DNA from: Hymenobacter mucosus
Lineage (GTDB): Bacteria; Bacteroidota; Bacteroidia; Cytophagales; Hymenobacteraceae
Direction of reading: 5' to 3'
Length of the DNA: 64,000 nucleotides
Assembly: GCF_900188255.1 (NCBI RefSeq)
Contig: NZ_FZNS01000009.1
Coordinates: 62,001-126,000, forward strand
The stretch's first letter is position 1, and every line of letters starts with the position of its first letter. The position numbers were made by a program, and so were the translations under genes. A model generated the notes under the pieces. It was given only the letters and a program-made list of their open reading frames with translations, made no database searches and was not told the origin of the DNA. Positions 50,697 through 61,048 of the stretch are shown here, piece by piece.

Positions 50697-51827
50697 TTAT
50701 GCCGTGGCACCGGCCAGTGCTTCCTGGCGCTTCTGCTCAAGCACGTTCATCAGCTTACCGAAGGGCTCGGTGAACTTCTGGGCGCCTTCCTGCTCCAATT
50801 GGTTGGTCAGGGCCTCCAAATCAATGCCCAACTCAGGCAGACGGTCCAGCACGGCTATTTCCTGCTTATCGGCCAGGCGGTTGGCGGGCTTGCCTTTCGC
50901 GCGGTAGAAGTCCAGGGTTTCTACTGGAATGGTGTTTACCGTATTTGGGCCGATAAGGGCTTCTACGTACTTCAGGTCGTCGTACTTGGGGTTTTTGTTG
51001 CCGGTGCTGGCCCACAGCAGGCGCTGTGGCTGAGCACCCTGTGCCTTCAGGGCTTCCCAACGTGGGCCCGCAAAGATTTCTTCAAATACCTCGTAGGCAC
51101 GCTTGGCGCTAGCAATGGCTACCTCACCTACCAACGACTGCGCCAACTCGCCCTTCTCGCCGCCTTCGGCTGCTAGTTGCTCAAGCTTGGGGTCAATCAG
51201 TACGTCGATACGAGAGAGGAAGAAGCTTGCTACCGAATCCAGACGCTTCACCGAACCACCAGCTTTTACGCGGTCTTCCAGACCAGCAATGTAGGCTTCG
51301 GCTACGGCGCGGTACCGATCTACGCTGAAAATCAGGGTTACGTTTACGTTCACGCCAGCCGCAATCAACTGACGAATGGCGGGTAGGCCAGCTAGGGTAG
51401 CGGGCACCTTAATCATCACGTTGGGGCGATCCACCTGCTTCCAGAAGTGCAAACCTTCGGCTACGGTTCCTTCCGTGTCGTGCACCAACTCGGGCGATAC
51501 TTCCAGGCTCACGTAGCCATCACCACCATTTTCGGGGTGGTCATAAAGGGGACGGAGCAGGTCGCACGCCTGCTGCACGTCAGCAACGGCTAGTTTGGCG
51601 TAGATCTCATCGGCCGAAAGACCCTCCTGGGCAAATTTGCGAATGTCGTCGGCGTAGTCATCGGAGCCAGCAATGGCTTTCTCGAAGATGGCTGGGTTCG
51701 ACGTTACACCGCGCAGACCGTCTTCTGTAATCAGGCGCTGCAGTTCACCGTTGTGCAGGATGTTGCGGCGAATATAGTCTAGCCAAATGCTTTGGCCGAA
51801 GTCGTGAATGGCAACTAATGGGTTCAT
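50697..51827 (-). CDS. tal: Transaldolase
   Basis: This 376-residue enzyme moves a dihydroxyacetone unit between pentose-phosphate intermediates. The Schiff-base lysine is Lys140 in NVMIKVPAT. DGLRGVTSNPAIFEKAI near the N-terminus and RLDSVASFFLSRIDVLID are typical of the longer bacterial type. It lies downstream of transketolase with a 26-bp hairpin between them. Both are on the minus strand and serve to process xylulose 5-phosphate from arabinose. Confidence 0.94.
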   Translation of the reverse strand: MNPLVAIHDFGQSIWLDYIRRNILHNGELQRLITEDGLRGVTSNPAIFEKAIAGSDDYADDIRKFAQEGLSADEIYAKLAVADVQQACDLLRPLYDHPENGGDGYVSLEVSPELVHDTEGTVAEGLHFWKQVDRPNVMIKVPATLAGLPAIRQLIAAGVNVNVTLIFSVDRYRAVAEAYIAGLEDRVKAGGSVKRLDSVASFFLSRIDVLIDPKLEQLAAEGGEKGELAQSLVGEVAIASAKRAYEVFEEIFAGPRWEALKAQGAQPQRLLWASTGNKNPKYDDLKYVEALIGPNTVNTIPVETLDFYRAKGKPANRLADKQEIAVLDRLPELGIDLEALTNQLEQEGAQKFTEPFGKLMNVLEQKRQEALAGATA

Positions 51828-51881
51828 ATCGAGTGGGGCTTTATCGGTTCAAAGAATACTTTCGGGAGAAAGTGGAAGCTG

Positions 51882-51943
51882 CTACCTAGCACACCTTGGC
51901 TACCTTTTTCCTAGAAGAAAGGTAGCCAAGGTGTGCTAGGTAG
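51882..51943 (-). terminator. 26-bp hairpin between transketolase and transaldolase
   Basis: Arms 51882-51907 and 51918-51943 form a perfect 26-bp stem with a 10-base loop, 10 bases after the transketolase stop. The inner arm ends in AAA/TTT; no clear T-run follows outside. It may terminate transketolase transcripts partly or fully. Confidence 0.75.
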
Positions 51944-51953
51944 TAAACAACGA

Positions 51954-54005
<2,052 letters not shown>

Positions 54006-54165
54006 GAAAGGACAAGTAAGAGTGGGAAATGATGCTAAGCTAAGAGACGAAGGCACTGCTTCGGCCGCATCAAAAGGAGTTGTGCGCGAGAAAAAGGACC
54101 GTAATCGGTGCCGATAGTCGAACCTGGGAAGTTGACAGCGGAAAAGTAGAACTTATTACTGCAAT

Positions 54166-54181
54166 ACACAATCGTTTGTGT
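54166..54181. promoter_or_regulatory. LacI-type operator upstream of transketolase
   Basis: ACACAATCGTTTGTGT matches the consensus exactly. It lies between the GH43 stop (54207, minus) and the transketolase start, 161 bases from the GTG. Its position fits control of the minus-strand tkt promoter. Confidence 0.85.
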
Positions 54182-54206
54182 AAATATTCTGCTTCCCGCC
54201 AACCAG

Positions 54207-55202
54207 CTAAGGCTGTACTACAGGCCAGCCAGTAGCGTCCCAGTTTAGCTTTTCAATGCGTAGTTTGGGGTGGCCTTTGTCGCTGGCATCATACCCGTGG
54301 AAAACAAGATAATCGGCCTTGTCAAAGGTGTACACGGAGTTATGACCTAGGCCAAACCAGTTTTTGTCGCCGGCTAGCACCTGCGTGCCACCTCCTTGCT
54401 CAAGAGCTACACCAGCTTTGTCTACGTAGGGACCCATCACGTTTTTAGCGCGGCCTACCATAATCTTATACGTGCTTTGGGGGCCGCGGCAGCAGTAGTC
54501 AAACGACGTGAATAGGTAGTAGTAGCCGTTTTTACGAAACACAAACGGAGCTTCAATAGCGCCGTCGCCGGGCATAGAATCGTTGAGCTGGGGGCTGCGA
54601 GGGCGCTTGGCAATGGTGCGCCACTGTTCAGGCTGAGCGGGGGCCGTGAGGTCGGGGCGTAACTGAACCAGCTTAATGCCCTCCCAAAACGAGCCAAACG
54701 TCAGCCAGGGAGTGCCCGCGTCGTCGCGGACGAGGTTGGGGTCAATAGCATTCCACATGTCGCGCCCCGGTACTGATTGGAGCACCCGGCCGTGGTCTTC
54801 CCACTTGAAGTCCTTGGAGGTAGGATCGAGAGTCTTATTCGTGGCTAGGCCAATGCAGGAGGTGTTTTTGCCAAAGGCGGAAACAGAATAAAACAGGTAG
54901 TATACCCCGTTGTGAAAGGAAATATCGGGCGCCCAGATATGGTTCTTGAAGCCTGGTACGGCCTGCACGGCCCAGGCGGGAGCGGTAGCAAAAATGGGCT
55001 TCTCAGGTTTCCAATTCTGCCGGTCCTTTGATGACCACACGGAGATGCCAGGGCCAGTGCAGAACATATAGTACGTGCCGTTCTGTTGCGCCATCACGGG
55101 GTCGTGAGCCGGAATAAGGGGTACTTTGGATTGCGCTTGGGCGCCTAAGCTACCTAAGGCGAGGGCAAGCGCCACGCAGTGCTTTCGAAGAGAAGGATAC
55201 AT
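54207..55202 (-). CDS. Exported GH43 endo-arabinanase, single domain
   Basis: This 331-residue protein has a signal peptide (about 1-24, AQAQS). The GH43 arabinanase residues are Asp34 in AHDPVM, Asp154 in WNAIDPNLV and Glu217 in AIEAPFVF; GLGHNS carries the site histidine. It resembles the catalytic domains of the two CBM13 enzymes but has neither CBM nor T9SS domain, so it probably stays in the periplasm. The ATG at 55202 yields a perfect signal peptide; the longer frame from TTG 55253 adds 17 residues with no such feature. The ATG lies inside an operator palindrome. Confidence 0.87.
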   Translation of the reverse strand: MYPSLRKHCVALALALGSLGAQAQSKVPLIPAHDPVMAQQNGTYYMFCTGPGISVWSSKDRQNWKPEKPIFATAPAWAVQAVPGFKNHIWAPDISFHNGVYYLFYSVSAFGKNTSCIGLATNKTLDPTSKDFKWEDHGRVLQSVPGRDMWNAIDPNLVRDDAGTPWLTFGSFWEGIKLVQLRPDLTAPAQPEQWRTIAKRPRSPQLNDSMPGDGAIEAPFVFRKNGYYYLFTSFDYCCRGPQSTYKIMVGRAKNVMGPYVDKAGVALEQGGGTQVLAGDKNWFGLGHNSVYTFDKADYLVFHGYDASDKGHPKLRIEKLNWDATGWPVVQP

Positions 55203-55214
55203 AAACGATTGTGT
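55199..55214. promoter_or_regulatory. LacI-type operator overlapping the GH43 start codon
   Basis: ACATAAACGATTGTGT differs from the consensus at one position. On the minus strand this change turns the GTG of the outer arm into the ATG start codon (55202-55200). A TTG-N19-TACATTCA promoter-like pair lies just upstream on the minus strand (TACATTCA at 55222-55215), which would place the transcription start at the operator. Confidence 0.75.
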
Positions 55215-55306
55215 TGAATGTAGTAGGGAAGGTAGAGCCCACAACGCAGCCAAAATGGGGGGTAAGCAACTGGCGCAACTCAGCCTAGTTACCCTTCATC
55301 TGGTGA

Positions 55307-57466
55307 TTACTCCGCTGTTAGTTCCAGCACGTGGCTAGTAAGGGCCGGGGCATTAGTAGGCGAAACCATAATGCCAATGCGCATCAGGTAGTCGCCGGAG
55401 TAGGTTTGGTTGTGCGCGGGCAGTTGCGATGTGGCACCGGGCATTAGGTTGATTTCCGTGACGCGGTAGCGTTTAGTGATGTCGAGGCCCTGTAGGCGCA
55501 CGGGAAGCACGTTTTCGTTGGTGCGGGTGTGCAGGTTATAGCCAAACACAACGGCCTTGCGCTGCTGGTCCTCCACGTACATCACCGAGGGCTGGTTGCT
55601 CTCGTAGGGGGAGCGGAGGCGGTATTGCTCGCCCTGCCAAATGATGGAGCTCAGGCGCTTGTAGTCCTTCACGGCCTGCTGGCTAAACTGTAAGTCTTCG
55701 GGCGTCATTTTCTCTACCTCAATATCGTAGCCCAACTTGCCCATCATGGCCACATCCGTACGGAACTTGATGGAGTGCTGGCGATTCCAGTTGGTAACGT
55801 GGCTGCACAGCGTATTGGAAGGAAAGAAGTTGGAGAAGCCCCACTGAATAAACACGCGCTCAACGGCGTCGGTGTTGTCAGAAGGCCAAAACTCGGTGAA
55901 GTACTTCAGGCCGCCGTAGTCGGAGCGGGCACCGCCGCCGGAGCACAGCATCATGGGTACGTGGGGGTACTTCTGGCGTACCCGGGCCAGCACCTTATAC
56001 AGGCCCCGCACGTAGTCAATATACAAGTGCGACTGATTCTTGCCCAGGTACTTGGAGTAGCCGTTGGTGATCATGCGGTTGCAGTCCCACTTGATGTAAG
56101 CCACGTTCTGCTTAAACTGCTCATCTACCACGCCAAAGACAAAGTCCTGCACTTTGGGGTTGGTCAGGTCGAGCACCAGCTGGTTGCGGTAGTAGTCCTC
56201 GGGGCGGTTCGGGAGCTTAAGTACCCAGTCGGGGTGTTTCTCATACAGCTCACTTTTAGGGCTTACCATCTCGGGCTCAACCCAAATCCCGAACTTAACT
56301 CCATTCTTACTAGCCGTTTGCACCAAGTGACCTACGCCGTTAGGTAGCTTGGTTTTGGCCGGTTCCCAGTCGCCGAGGCTGGTGGCGTCGTTGTTGCGCG
56401 GATACTTGTTGCCGAACCAGCCGTCATCCAGCAAGAACACGTCCACACCCAGCTTGCCCGCATCAGCAATCAGCCCATCCAGCTTCGGTTCGTTGAAGTC
56501 GAAAAACGTGGCCTCCCAGTTGTTGAGCAGGGTTAGGCGGGGTTCGGTGCCATCGAGCACGCCAAAGCGGCGGGCCCAGTTGTGCAAGTTGCGCGAGGCT
56601 TGTCCTTTGCCCTGGGTGCTATAAGTAAAGATGAACTCGGGGGTAGTAAAAATTTGGTTGGCGGGTAGCGTGTACTCAGAAGCGTAGGGGTTGATGCCCG
56701 CCGATACGCGCAGGGCGTTGAGATTATCCAGCTCAAATGCCAGCCGGAAATTGCCCGTCCAGGCCAGCGTGCCCGCCAGCACTTCACCGCTCGTTTCGGT
56801 AGCAGCTTGGTCAAAAGCGAGTTGGAATGCTGGCGTTTGGTACCAGTGGGGGCGGGTACCCAGCTTGGTATCAATCACCTTCACACCACTAGTAAGCGGT
56901 GCTTCCTCCATGCCTGCTTCCTTCGCCCAGTCGCCGTGAAACTGGGTTAGCCAGTACTGGTGGGCGTTGAAGTGCAGCATCGCCGACGCGTAGTTAGTCA
57001 GCACTACCGGCTTCTTCTCCCGGTGCCGGATTTCCGTCCAGGCTTTAATAACATCCTCGCGGTAGTAGGCAGCAAAGTGCAGCAGCACCTCTACCGGATA
57101 CTGCGGGTCGCGCAGGCGGATAACGGTTTCCGTGAGGTCGTCGCCGATTTTACTGGTTTGTTTGTCGGCGAAGACTAAGCTCAGCCCCGGATTACCATCG
57201 GAGTGAACCAGCCGAATGGCTGGCTCAAACAAGTTGTCGGTGCCAGCGGGTACGTAGGCCTCGTGTTGCTTGGGCAGCGGGCCGTAGTCGGCGGGGTTGT
57301 TGAGTTTGGCGCCCAGGTAGGTTTGGTACAGCTTCTGGTTGTCGCCAACGGCTAGCACAAGACTTACGTGCTGAGTTTCGACGACGATGGGCAGGGTAGC
57401 AGGAGCCATGGCAGATGCCACGCCACTAAGGAGTAGCAGGCAGTAGCTTAGTACGGATTTCAGCAT
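55307..57466 (-). CDS. GH36 alpha-galactosidase, exported
   Basis: This 719-residue protein has a signal peptide (about 1-20). An N-terminal beta-supersandwich is followed by the catalytic barrel with LLDDGWFGN, GIWVEPEMVSP, nucleophile Asp461 in YIKWDCNR, and acid/base Asp516 in CSGGGARSDYG, then a C-terminal beta-domain. Motifs and length match bacterial GH36 alpha-galactosidases. It would remove alpha-1,6-galactosyl units in the periplasm. The frame extends to 57532 into a repeat element; ATG 57466 gives the signal peptide. No operator precedes it, so it may belong to the GH51-GH43 transcript. Confidence 0.9.
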   Translation of the reverse strand: MLKSVLSYCLLLLSGVASAMAPATLPIVVETQHVSLVLAVGDNQKLYQTYLGAKLNNPADYGPLPKQHEAYVPAGTDNLFEPAIRLVHSDGNPGLSLVFADKQTSKIGDDLTETVIRLRDPQYPVEVLLHFAAYYREDVIKAWTEIRHREKKPVVLTNYASAMLHFNAHQYWLTQFHGDWAKEAGMEEAPLTSGVKVIDTKLGTRPHWYQTPAFQLAFDQAATETSGEVLAGTLAWTGNFRLAFELDNLNALRVSAGINPYASEYTLPANQIFTTPEFIFTYSTQGKGQASRNLHNWARRFGVLDGTEPRLTLLNNWEATFFDFNEPKLDGLIADAGKLGVDVFLLDDGWFGNKYPRNNDATSLGDWEPAKTKLPNGVGHLVQTASKNGVKFGIWVEPEMVSPKSELYEKHPDWVLKLPNRPEDYYRNQLVLDLTNPKVQDFVFGVVDEQFKQNVAYIKWDCNRMITNGYSKYLGKNQSHLYIDYVRGLYKVLARVRQKYPHVPMMLCSGGGARSDYGGLKYFTEFWPSDNTDAVERVFIQWGFSNFFPSNTLCSHVTNWNRQHSIKFRTDVAMMGKLGYDIEVEKMTPEDLQFSQQAVKDYKRLSSIIWQGEQYRLRSPYESNQPSVMYVEDQQRKAVVFGYNLHTRTNENVLPVRLQGLDITKRYRVTEINLMPGATSQLPAHNQTYSGDYLMRIGIMVSPTNAPALTSHVLELTAE

Positions 57467-57524
57467 GGGCAGGGTGGGAACGGAAGAGCGGCGGACGGGA
57501 GCAGAAGATTGGCTAAAAAGCCAA

Positions 57525-57617
57525 AACGTCATGCTGCACTTGCTGAAGCTCTCTGCCCGGTAGCTTCATCGCTACAACGAAGCGGGCGAGATGCTTCGGC
57601 AAGCGCAGCATGACGTT
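57525..57617. repeat. 93-bp imperfect palindromic intergenic element (REP-like)
   Basis: The outer arms AACGTCATGCTGC (57525-57537) and GCAGCATGACGTT (57605-57617) are exact complements. The inner arms CTTGCTGAAGC and GCTTCGGCAAG, and then CTGCCCG and CGGGCGAG, pair with a few mismatches, so almost the whole element folds as one long hairpin. It sits between the GH43 and GH36 genes. Similar elements starting GTCATGCTG and containing GAAGCATCTCGC are remembered as common in Hymenobacter-type genomes; only one copy is present in this window. Confidence 0.7.
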
Positions 57618-57641
57618 CATAGTAAGACAGTGGCAGGGAGG

Positions 57642-58649
57642 TTACTTGGCGGCTTTAATGCCTTCCGTAGTCATGGCCACGCGCTTCATTGTGCCATCCT
57701 TGTTGTAATACAAGTAGTCGATGCAGACGGAGCGGCGGAAGCTTCCCCCATCGGTGGGGATGCTGCCGTTGTGGTAGATAAAATAGCTCTGCCCCTTGAA
57801 GTCAATGATAGACTGGTGGTTGGTGTTGGAGTTGCCCGCTACCTCGTTCAGAATACCTTTAAATTCCCAGGGCCCTTCGATGCTGCGGCTCATGGCGTAG
57901 GCAATCTTCTCCGGGAACTGGTAGGCGTAGCTGAGGTAGTACCAGCCGTTGTGTTTGTGCACCCAGGGAGCCTCCGTAAACTTAGGCAGGGTAGTTACCT
58001 TGTTGATGGGGCCATCGAGCTCCGTCATGTTTGGCTTCAGCTTCGCCCAGTAGCAGTTGGTGTTGCCCCAGTACAGGTAAGCTTGGCCCTTGTCGTCTAT
58101 AAAAACGGTGGGGTCGATGTCGTCCCAGCTGATGGGACTATCGGTCATGTTATTGGTGATGATGGCCGAACCCCGGGCATCCTTGAACGGACCCGTTGGG
58201 CTGTCGGACACTGCTACCCCAATAGACTTGCCCGGAATGGTGCCATGCTCCACGGCCACGTACCAGTAGAACTTGCCGTTGCGCTCAATCACCTGCGAAG
58301 CCCAGGCATCGGCCTTGGCCCAGGCAAAGGCTTTCACATTCAGCGGCGAGGGATGCTCCTTCCAGTTTACCATGTCCTGGGAGGAGTAGCACAGCCACTC
58401 ATTCATTACGTAGCGCTCCTGGCGCGCAGGGGCTTCGTCGTGGCCGGCATAGAGGTACACCGTACCCTTATGCACGAAGGCGGCGGGGTCGGCGGTGTAC
58501 TTGTCTTTGATGATGGGGTTACCAGCCACGGGTTCCGGGGCTGCCTGCCCTAGCGCCGTCGTGGGCGCCAGGGCAGGAGCCGCAGCCAGTAGCAGCATAC
58601 CAGCGAGTAAGGAGCGGGTAGCGGGCAAAAAAGAGAGTTGCTTAGTCAT
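57642..58649 (-). CDS. Exported GH43 glycosidase (arabinofuranosidase/xylosidase type)
   Basis: This 335-residue protein has a signal peptide (about 1-35). The GH43 residues are Asp54 in YTADPAAFVH, Asp179 in DDIDPTVF and Glu226 in FTEAPWV. The YLYAGHDEAP segment and the WHNG-like HKHNGWYYLSYA are typical of a GH43 group that removes arabinosyl or xylosyl side chains, different from the three arabinanase-type proteins in the locus. It follows the GH51 gene by 12 bases on the same strand, so both are probably one transcript behind the operator at 60841. It has no T9SS domain. Confidence 0.85.
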   Translation of the reverse strand: MTKQLSFLPATRSLLAGMLLLAAAPALAPTTALGQAAPEPVAGNPIIKDKYTADPAAFVHKGTVYLYAGHDEAPARQERYVMNEWLCYSSQDMVNWKEHPSPLNVKAFAWAKADAWASQVIERNGKFYWYVAVEHGTIPGKSIGVAVSDSPTGPFKDARGSAIITNNMTDSPISWDDIDPTVFIDDKGQAYLYWGNTNCYWAKLKPNMTELDGPINKVTTLPKFTEAPWVHKHNGWYYLSYAYQFPEKIAYAMSRSIEGPWEFKGILNEVAGNSNTNHQSIIDFKGQSYFIYHNGSIPTDGGSFRRSVCIDYLYYNKDGTMKRVAMTTEGIKAAK

Positions 58650-58661
58650 GACGGCTACCGC

Positions 58662-60737
58662 TTAGCGCTTACCAGGAATGCGTAGCACCGTGAAGGAGTT
58701 GGGTGCCAGCGTGTACGTCACATTCGACGACGATACTTTGAACGACTCCTCCTTGGGCGCCACGTTGGTGGGTTGCTCCAGCGTGTTCACCGCGTTGAGG
58801 TCATTGCTGGCCAGCACGGTTGCTTTGCCGGCTTTGCCCAGCTTCTTCACGCCCTGTAGGTTAATGGCTACCGGACGAGCCTCGGTGGAGTAGTTCACCA
58901 GCTTCACAATGATTTCGCCGGTTTTGTCGTCGGCCACGGCACTGCTGAAGAGGTTGTCTTGGCCATTCTTGGCGTTGCCAGCGCGCTGCACGGGCAGCAT
59001 GGTGGTGCCAGGGTTGGTAGAGTACATCTTCTGCACGTAGTAGTTGGGCGTGCCGTATGCTTTCAGGTTGTCAAACCAGATCATGTCGGGCGTCCACTGC
59101 CAAGCTTCCACGTGGGCAAACAGCGGCGCGTAAGAAGCCATAACTACCTTGTCGGCATTGCGTTCCAGGCCCGTCATAAAAGCGGCCTCCGAAATGGCAC
59201 AATCCCAGCTGTTTTTGTTGTCGGGGCTGCCAATGGCAACACTCTGGGCGGCGTACTCGCCGGCGAAGATCTTGGTGCCGGTGGTGGGGTAGTTGTCGTA
59301 GCGGCCTACGTTCTGGCGGAACCAGTCGGGCTTGGCGTAGTAGTGCTCGTCAATTACTTCTGCCTTCAGCTCCCGCAGGCGCTTGCTAGCTTTGTCGAAT
59401 AGCTCACCATCGGGGCTGGGGCCCGCGCTCGAAACAATGTTGATAGTGGGGTACTTGGCCTTTATGGCTTTCATAAAGGGCTCGTAGCGCTCCAAGTACT
59501 GAGGACCCCACTGCTCGTTGCCGATGCCAATGAACTTCAAGTTAAACGGAGCAGCGTGGCCCATGGCTACGCGCTTGGCACCCCAGGGGGAGCTGGCGGG
59601 GCCATTGGCAAACTCAATCAGATCTAGCGCGTCCTGAATGAAGGTGTCAAGCGTGGGGTCGTCGGCGTGGTTGTGACCTTCGCCGGCGTTGGGGCCGCTG
59701 GTAGCAGTGCTAGTGGTGGGGGCTAGCTCCGCCGAGTTAAACTGGCACGCCATTCCCACGTTCAAAATCGGCACAGGCTCGGCCCCAATGTCTTCGGATA
59801 GTTGGAAGTACTCAAAGAAGCCCAGACCGAACGACTGATAATAGTCGGGGGTAGAGCGGTGCTTGAACTCCATGTTCCAGCGGTTGATCAGGGGCACACG
59901 CGAAGCCACGTCGCCAATGGTTTCTTTCCACTGGTAGCGCTCATTCAAGGTGCGGCCCTCCACAATGCAGCCACCGGGAAAGCGCAGGAAGCCGGGGTTC
60001 ATATCCTTTAGCAGCTGCACCAGGTCGGTACGCAGGCCGTTCTCACGGTTTTTGTACGTGTCCTTCGGGAACAGAGAAATCACGTCGATATCAGCCGTGC
60101 CCGCGCCGTTGAGCGCCAGCCGGAGCTGCCCTTTGGCTGCCGTAGCCGATGGCTTCATCACAACCGAGTACTTCTTCCATTCGTTGGTGAGACCCGAAAC
60201 CTGGCTCTGCGCCAGCATTTTGCCTTTCTCGTCTTCCAGCGTTACGGTGAGACCGGTTACGTTGCCTGGGCCGCGCCGCGCGTACACCGAGAAAGTGTAC
60301 TCGTCGTTCTGCTTCAGCCCCATACCCCGGAAGCCTTCATTAATGAGGCCGGCGTCGGGGCTGGCAGTAGCAGCCGTGAGGCGCGCGAAGTGGTTGTTGG
60401 TAGCGCTAATGGGCCGGTCGCTGATAACGGTGTACGTCTTCAGAGCGGCTGCCCCGTTGATGCCTTTCCAGCCGGTTAGATAGTTGTCAGCAATTTCAAA
60501 CGACTTGTTTTTTACCAGCTCAGGATATAGCCCGCCGTCGGCGGCGAAGTTGATATCCTCGAAAAACAGGCCATACATCGTTTTGGCGATGGGAGCACCC
60601 GGCTTATTTACTTGCACAGTAATGGTGTTAGCCGCAGTAGGTTTATTTTGGGCTACTGCTGGGGCTAATCCCAGGCTGCTGAGGGCCACTAGGCCGGTCG
60701 TCAGCTGCGCAAATCGGGTGGGAAAATACGTGGGCAT
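58662..60737 (-). CDS. GH51 alpha-L-arabinofuranosidase, exported
   Basis: This 691-residue protein has a signal peptide (about 1-30, PAVAQ). An N-terminal region with a CBM4/9-like beta-sandwich (about 85-225) is followed by the catalytic barrel with LRFPGGCIVEG, acid/base Glu408 in GIGNEQWG, DEHYY at 463-467 and nucleophile Glu494 in FAGEYAAQ, then a C-terminal beta-domain. It releases terminal L-arabinofuranose from arabinan and arabino-oligosaccharides. The frame reaches 60830, but ATG 60737 (MPTYFPTRF) gives the signal peptide. The operator at 60841-60856 lies 104 bases upstream. Confidence 0.92.
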   Translation of the reverse strand: MPTYFPTRFAQLTTGLVALSSLGLAPAVAQNKPTAANTITVQVNKPGAPIAKTMYGLFFEDINFAADGGLYPELVKNKSFEIADNYLTGWKGINGAAALKTYTVISDRPISATNNHFARLTAATASPDAGLINEGFRGMGLKQNDEYTFSVYARRGPGNVTGLTVTLEDEKGKMLAQSQVSGLTNEWKKYSVVMKPSATAAKGQLRLALNGAGTADIDVISLFPKDTYKNRENGLRTDLVQLLKDMNPGFLRFPGGCIVEGRTLNERYQWKETIGDVASRVPLINRWNMEFKHRSTPDYYQSFGLGFFEYFQLSEDIGAEPVPILNVGMACQFNSAELAPTTSTATSGPNAGEGHNHADDPTLDTFIQDALDLIEFANGPASSPWGAKRVAMGHAAPFNLKFIGIGNEQWGPQYLERYEPFMKAIKAKYPTINIVSSAGPSPDGELFDKASKRLRELKAEVIDEHYYAKPDWFRQNVGRYDNYPTTGTKIFAGEYAAQSVAIGSPDNKNSWDCAISEAAFMTGLERNADKVVMASYAPLFAHVEAWQWTPDMIWFDNLKAYGTPNYYVQKMYSTNPGTTMLPVQRAGNAKNGQDNLFSSAVADDKTGEIIVKLVNYSTEARPVAINLQGVKKLGKAGKATVLASNDLNAVNTLEQPTNVAPKEESFKVSSSNVTYTLAPNSFTVLRIPGKR

Positions 60738-61048
60738 AGGTAGATGAAGAGGGAGAAAGGGAAAGTAAGGAACCCTAAAAAAACAAGGCGTATTCGGGAG
60801 CAGATGAGCTGCTAATGCCAAGTAAGTCATAACTCACCAGGCACAATCGATTGTGTAAAGTAATGAGAAATTTCTAACATCTTACCTATTTAGTATAAAA
60901 AATACCCGGTTAATGAACGTGGGTGCGCATTCGGGAAAAGGTATAGAACCCTGTTTTCACCCCAAATAATAAGCTAGTGAGTAAATACCTCTGCTCAGAT
61001 AATAGATAATGCTATCTTTACACAAAGCATTGCGTAGCGAACCGCCAT
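60738..61048. other. Divergent intergenic region between GH51 and lacI-type genes
   Basis: This 311-base gap holds the operator at 60841-60856 and is A/T-rich from 60860 to 61020. A TATCTTTA box at 61013-61020, one base off TAnnTTTG, lies 28 bases before the regulator ATG and may be its promoter element. No gene was seen. Confidence 0.5.
60841..60856. promoter_or_regulatory. LacI-type operator between GH51 and the regulator gene
   Basis: GCACAATCGATTGTGT has the perfectly symmetric 14-base core CACAATCGATTGTG at 60842-60855, the most symmetric of the six sites. It is 104 bases from the GH51 ATG and 192 bases from the regulator ATG. It could control both directions. Confidence 0.87.

Noticed and set aside
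57591..58553. 320-codon open frame on the plus strand
   Set aside because: It lies antisense over the GH43 gene, which has all catalytic motifs. The frame begins inside the palindromic repeat and shows no recognisable domain.
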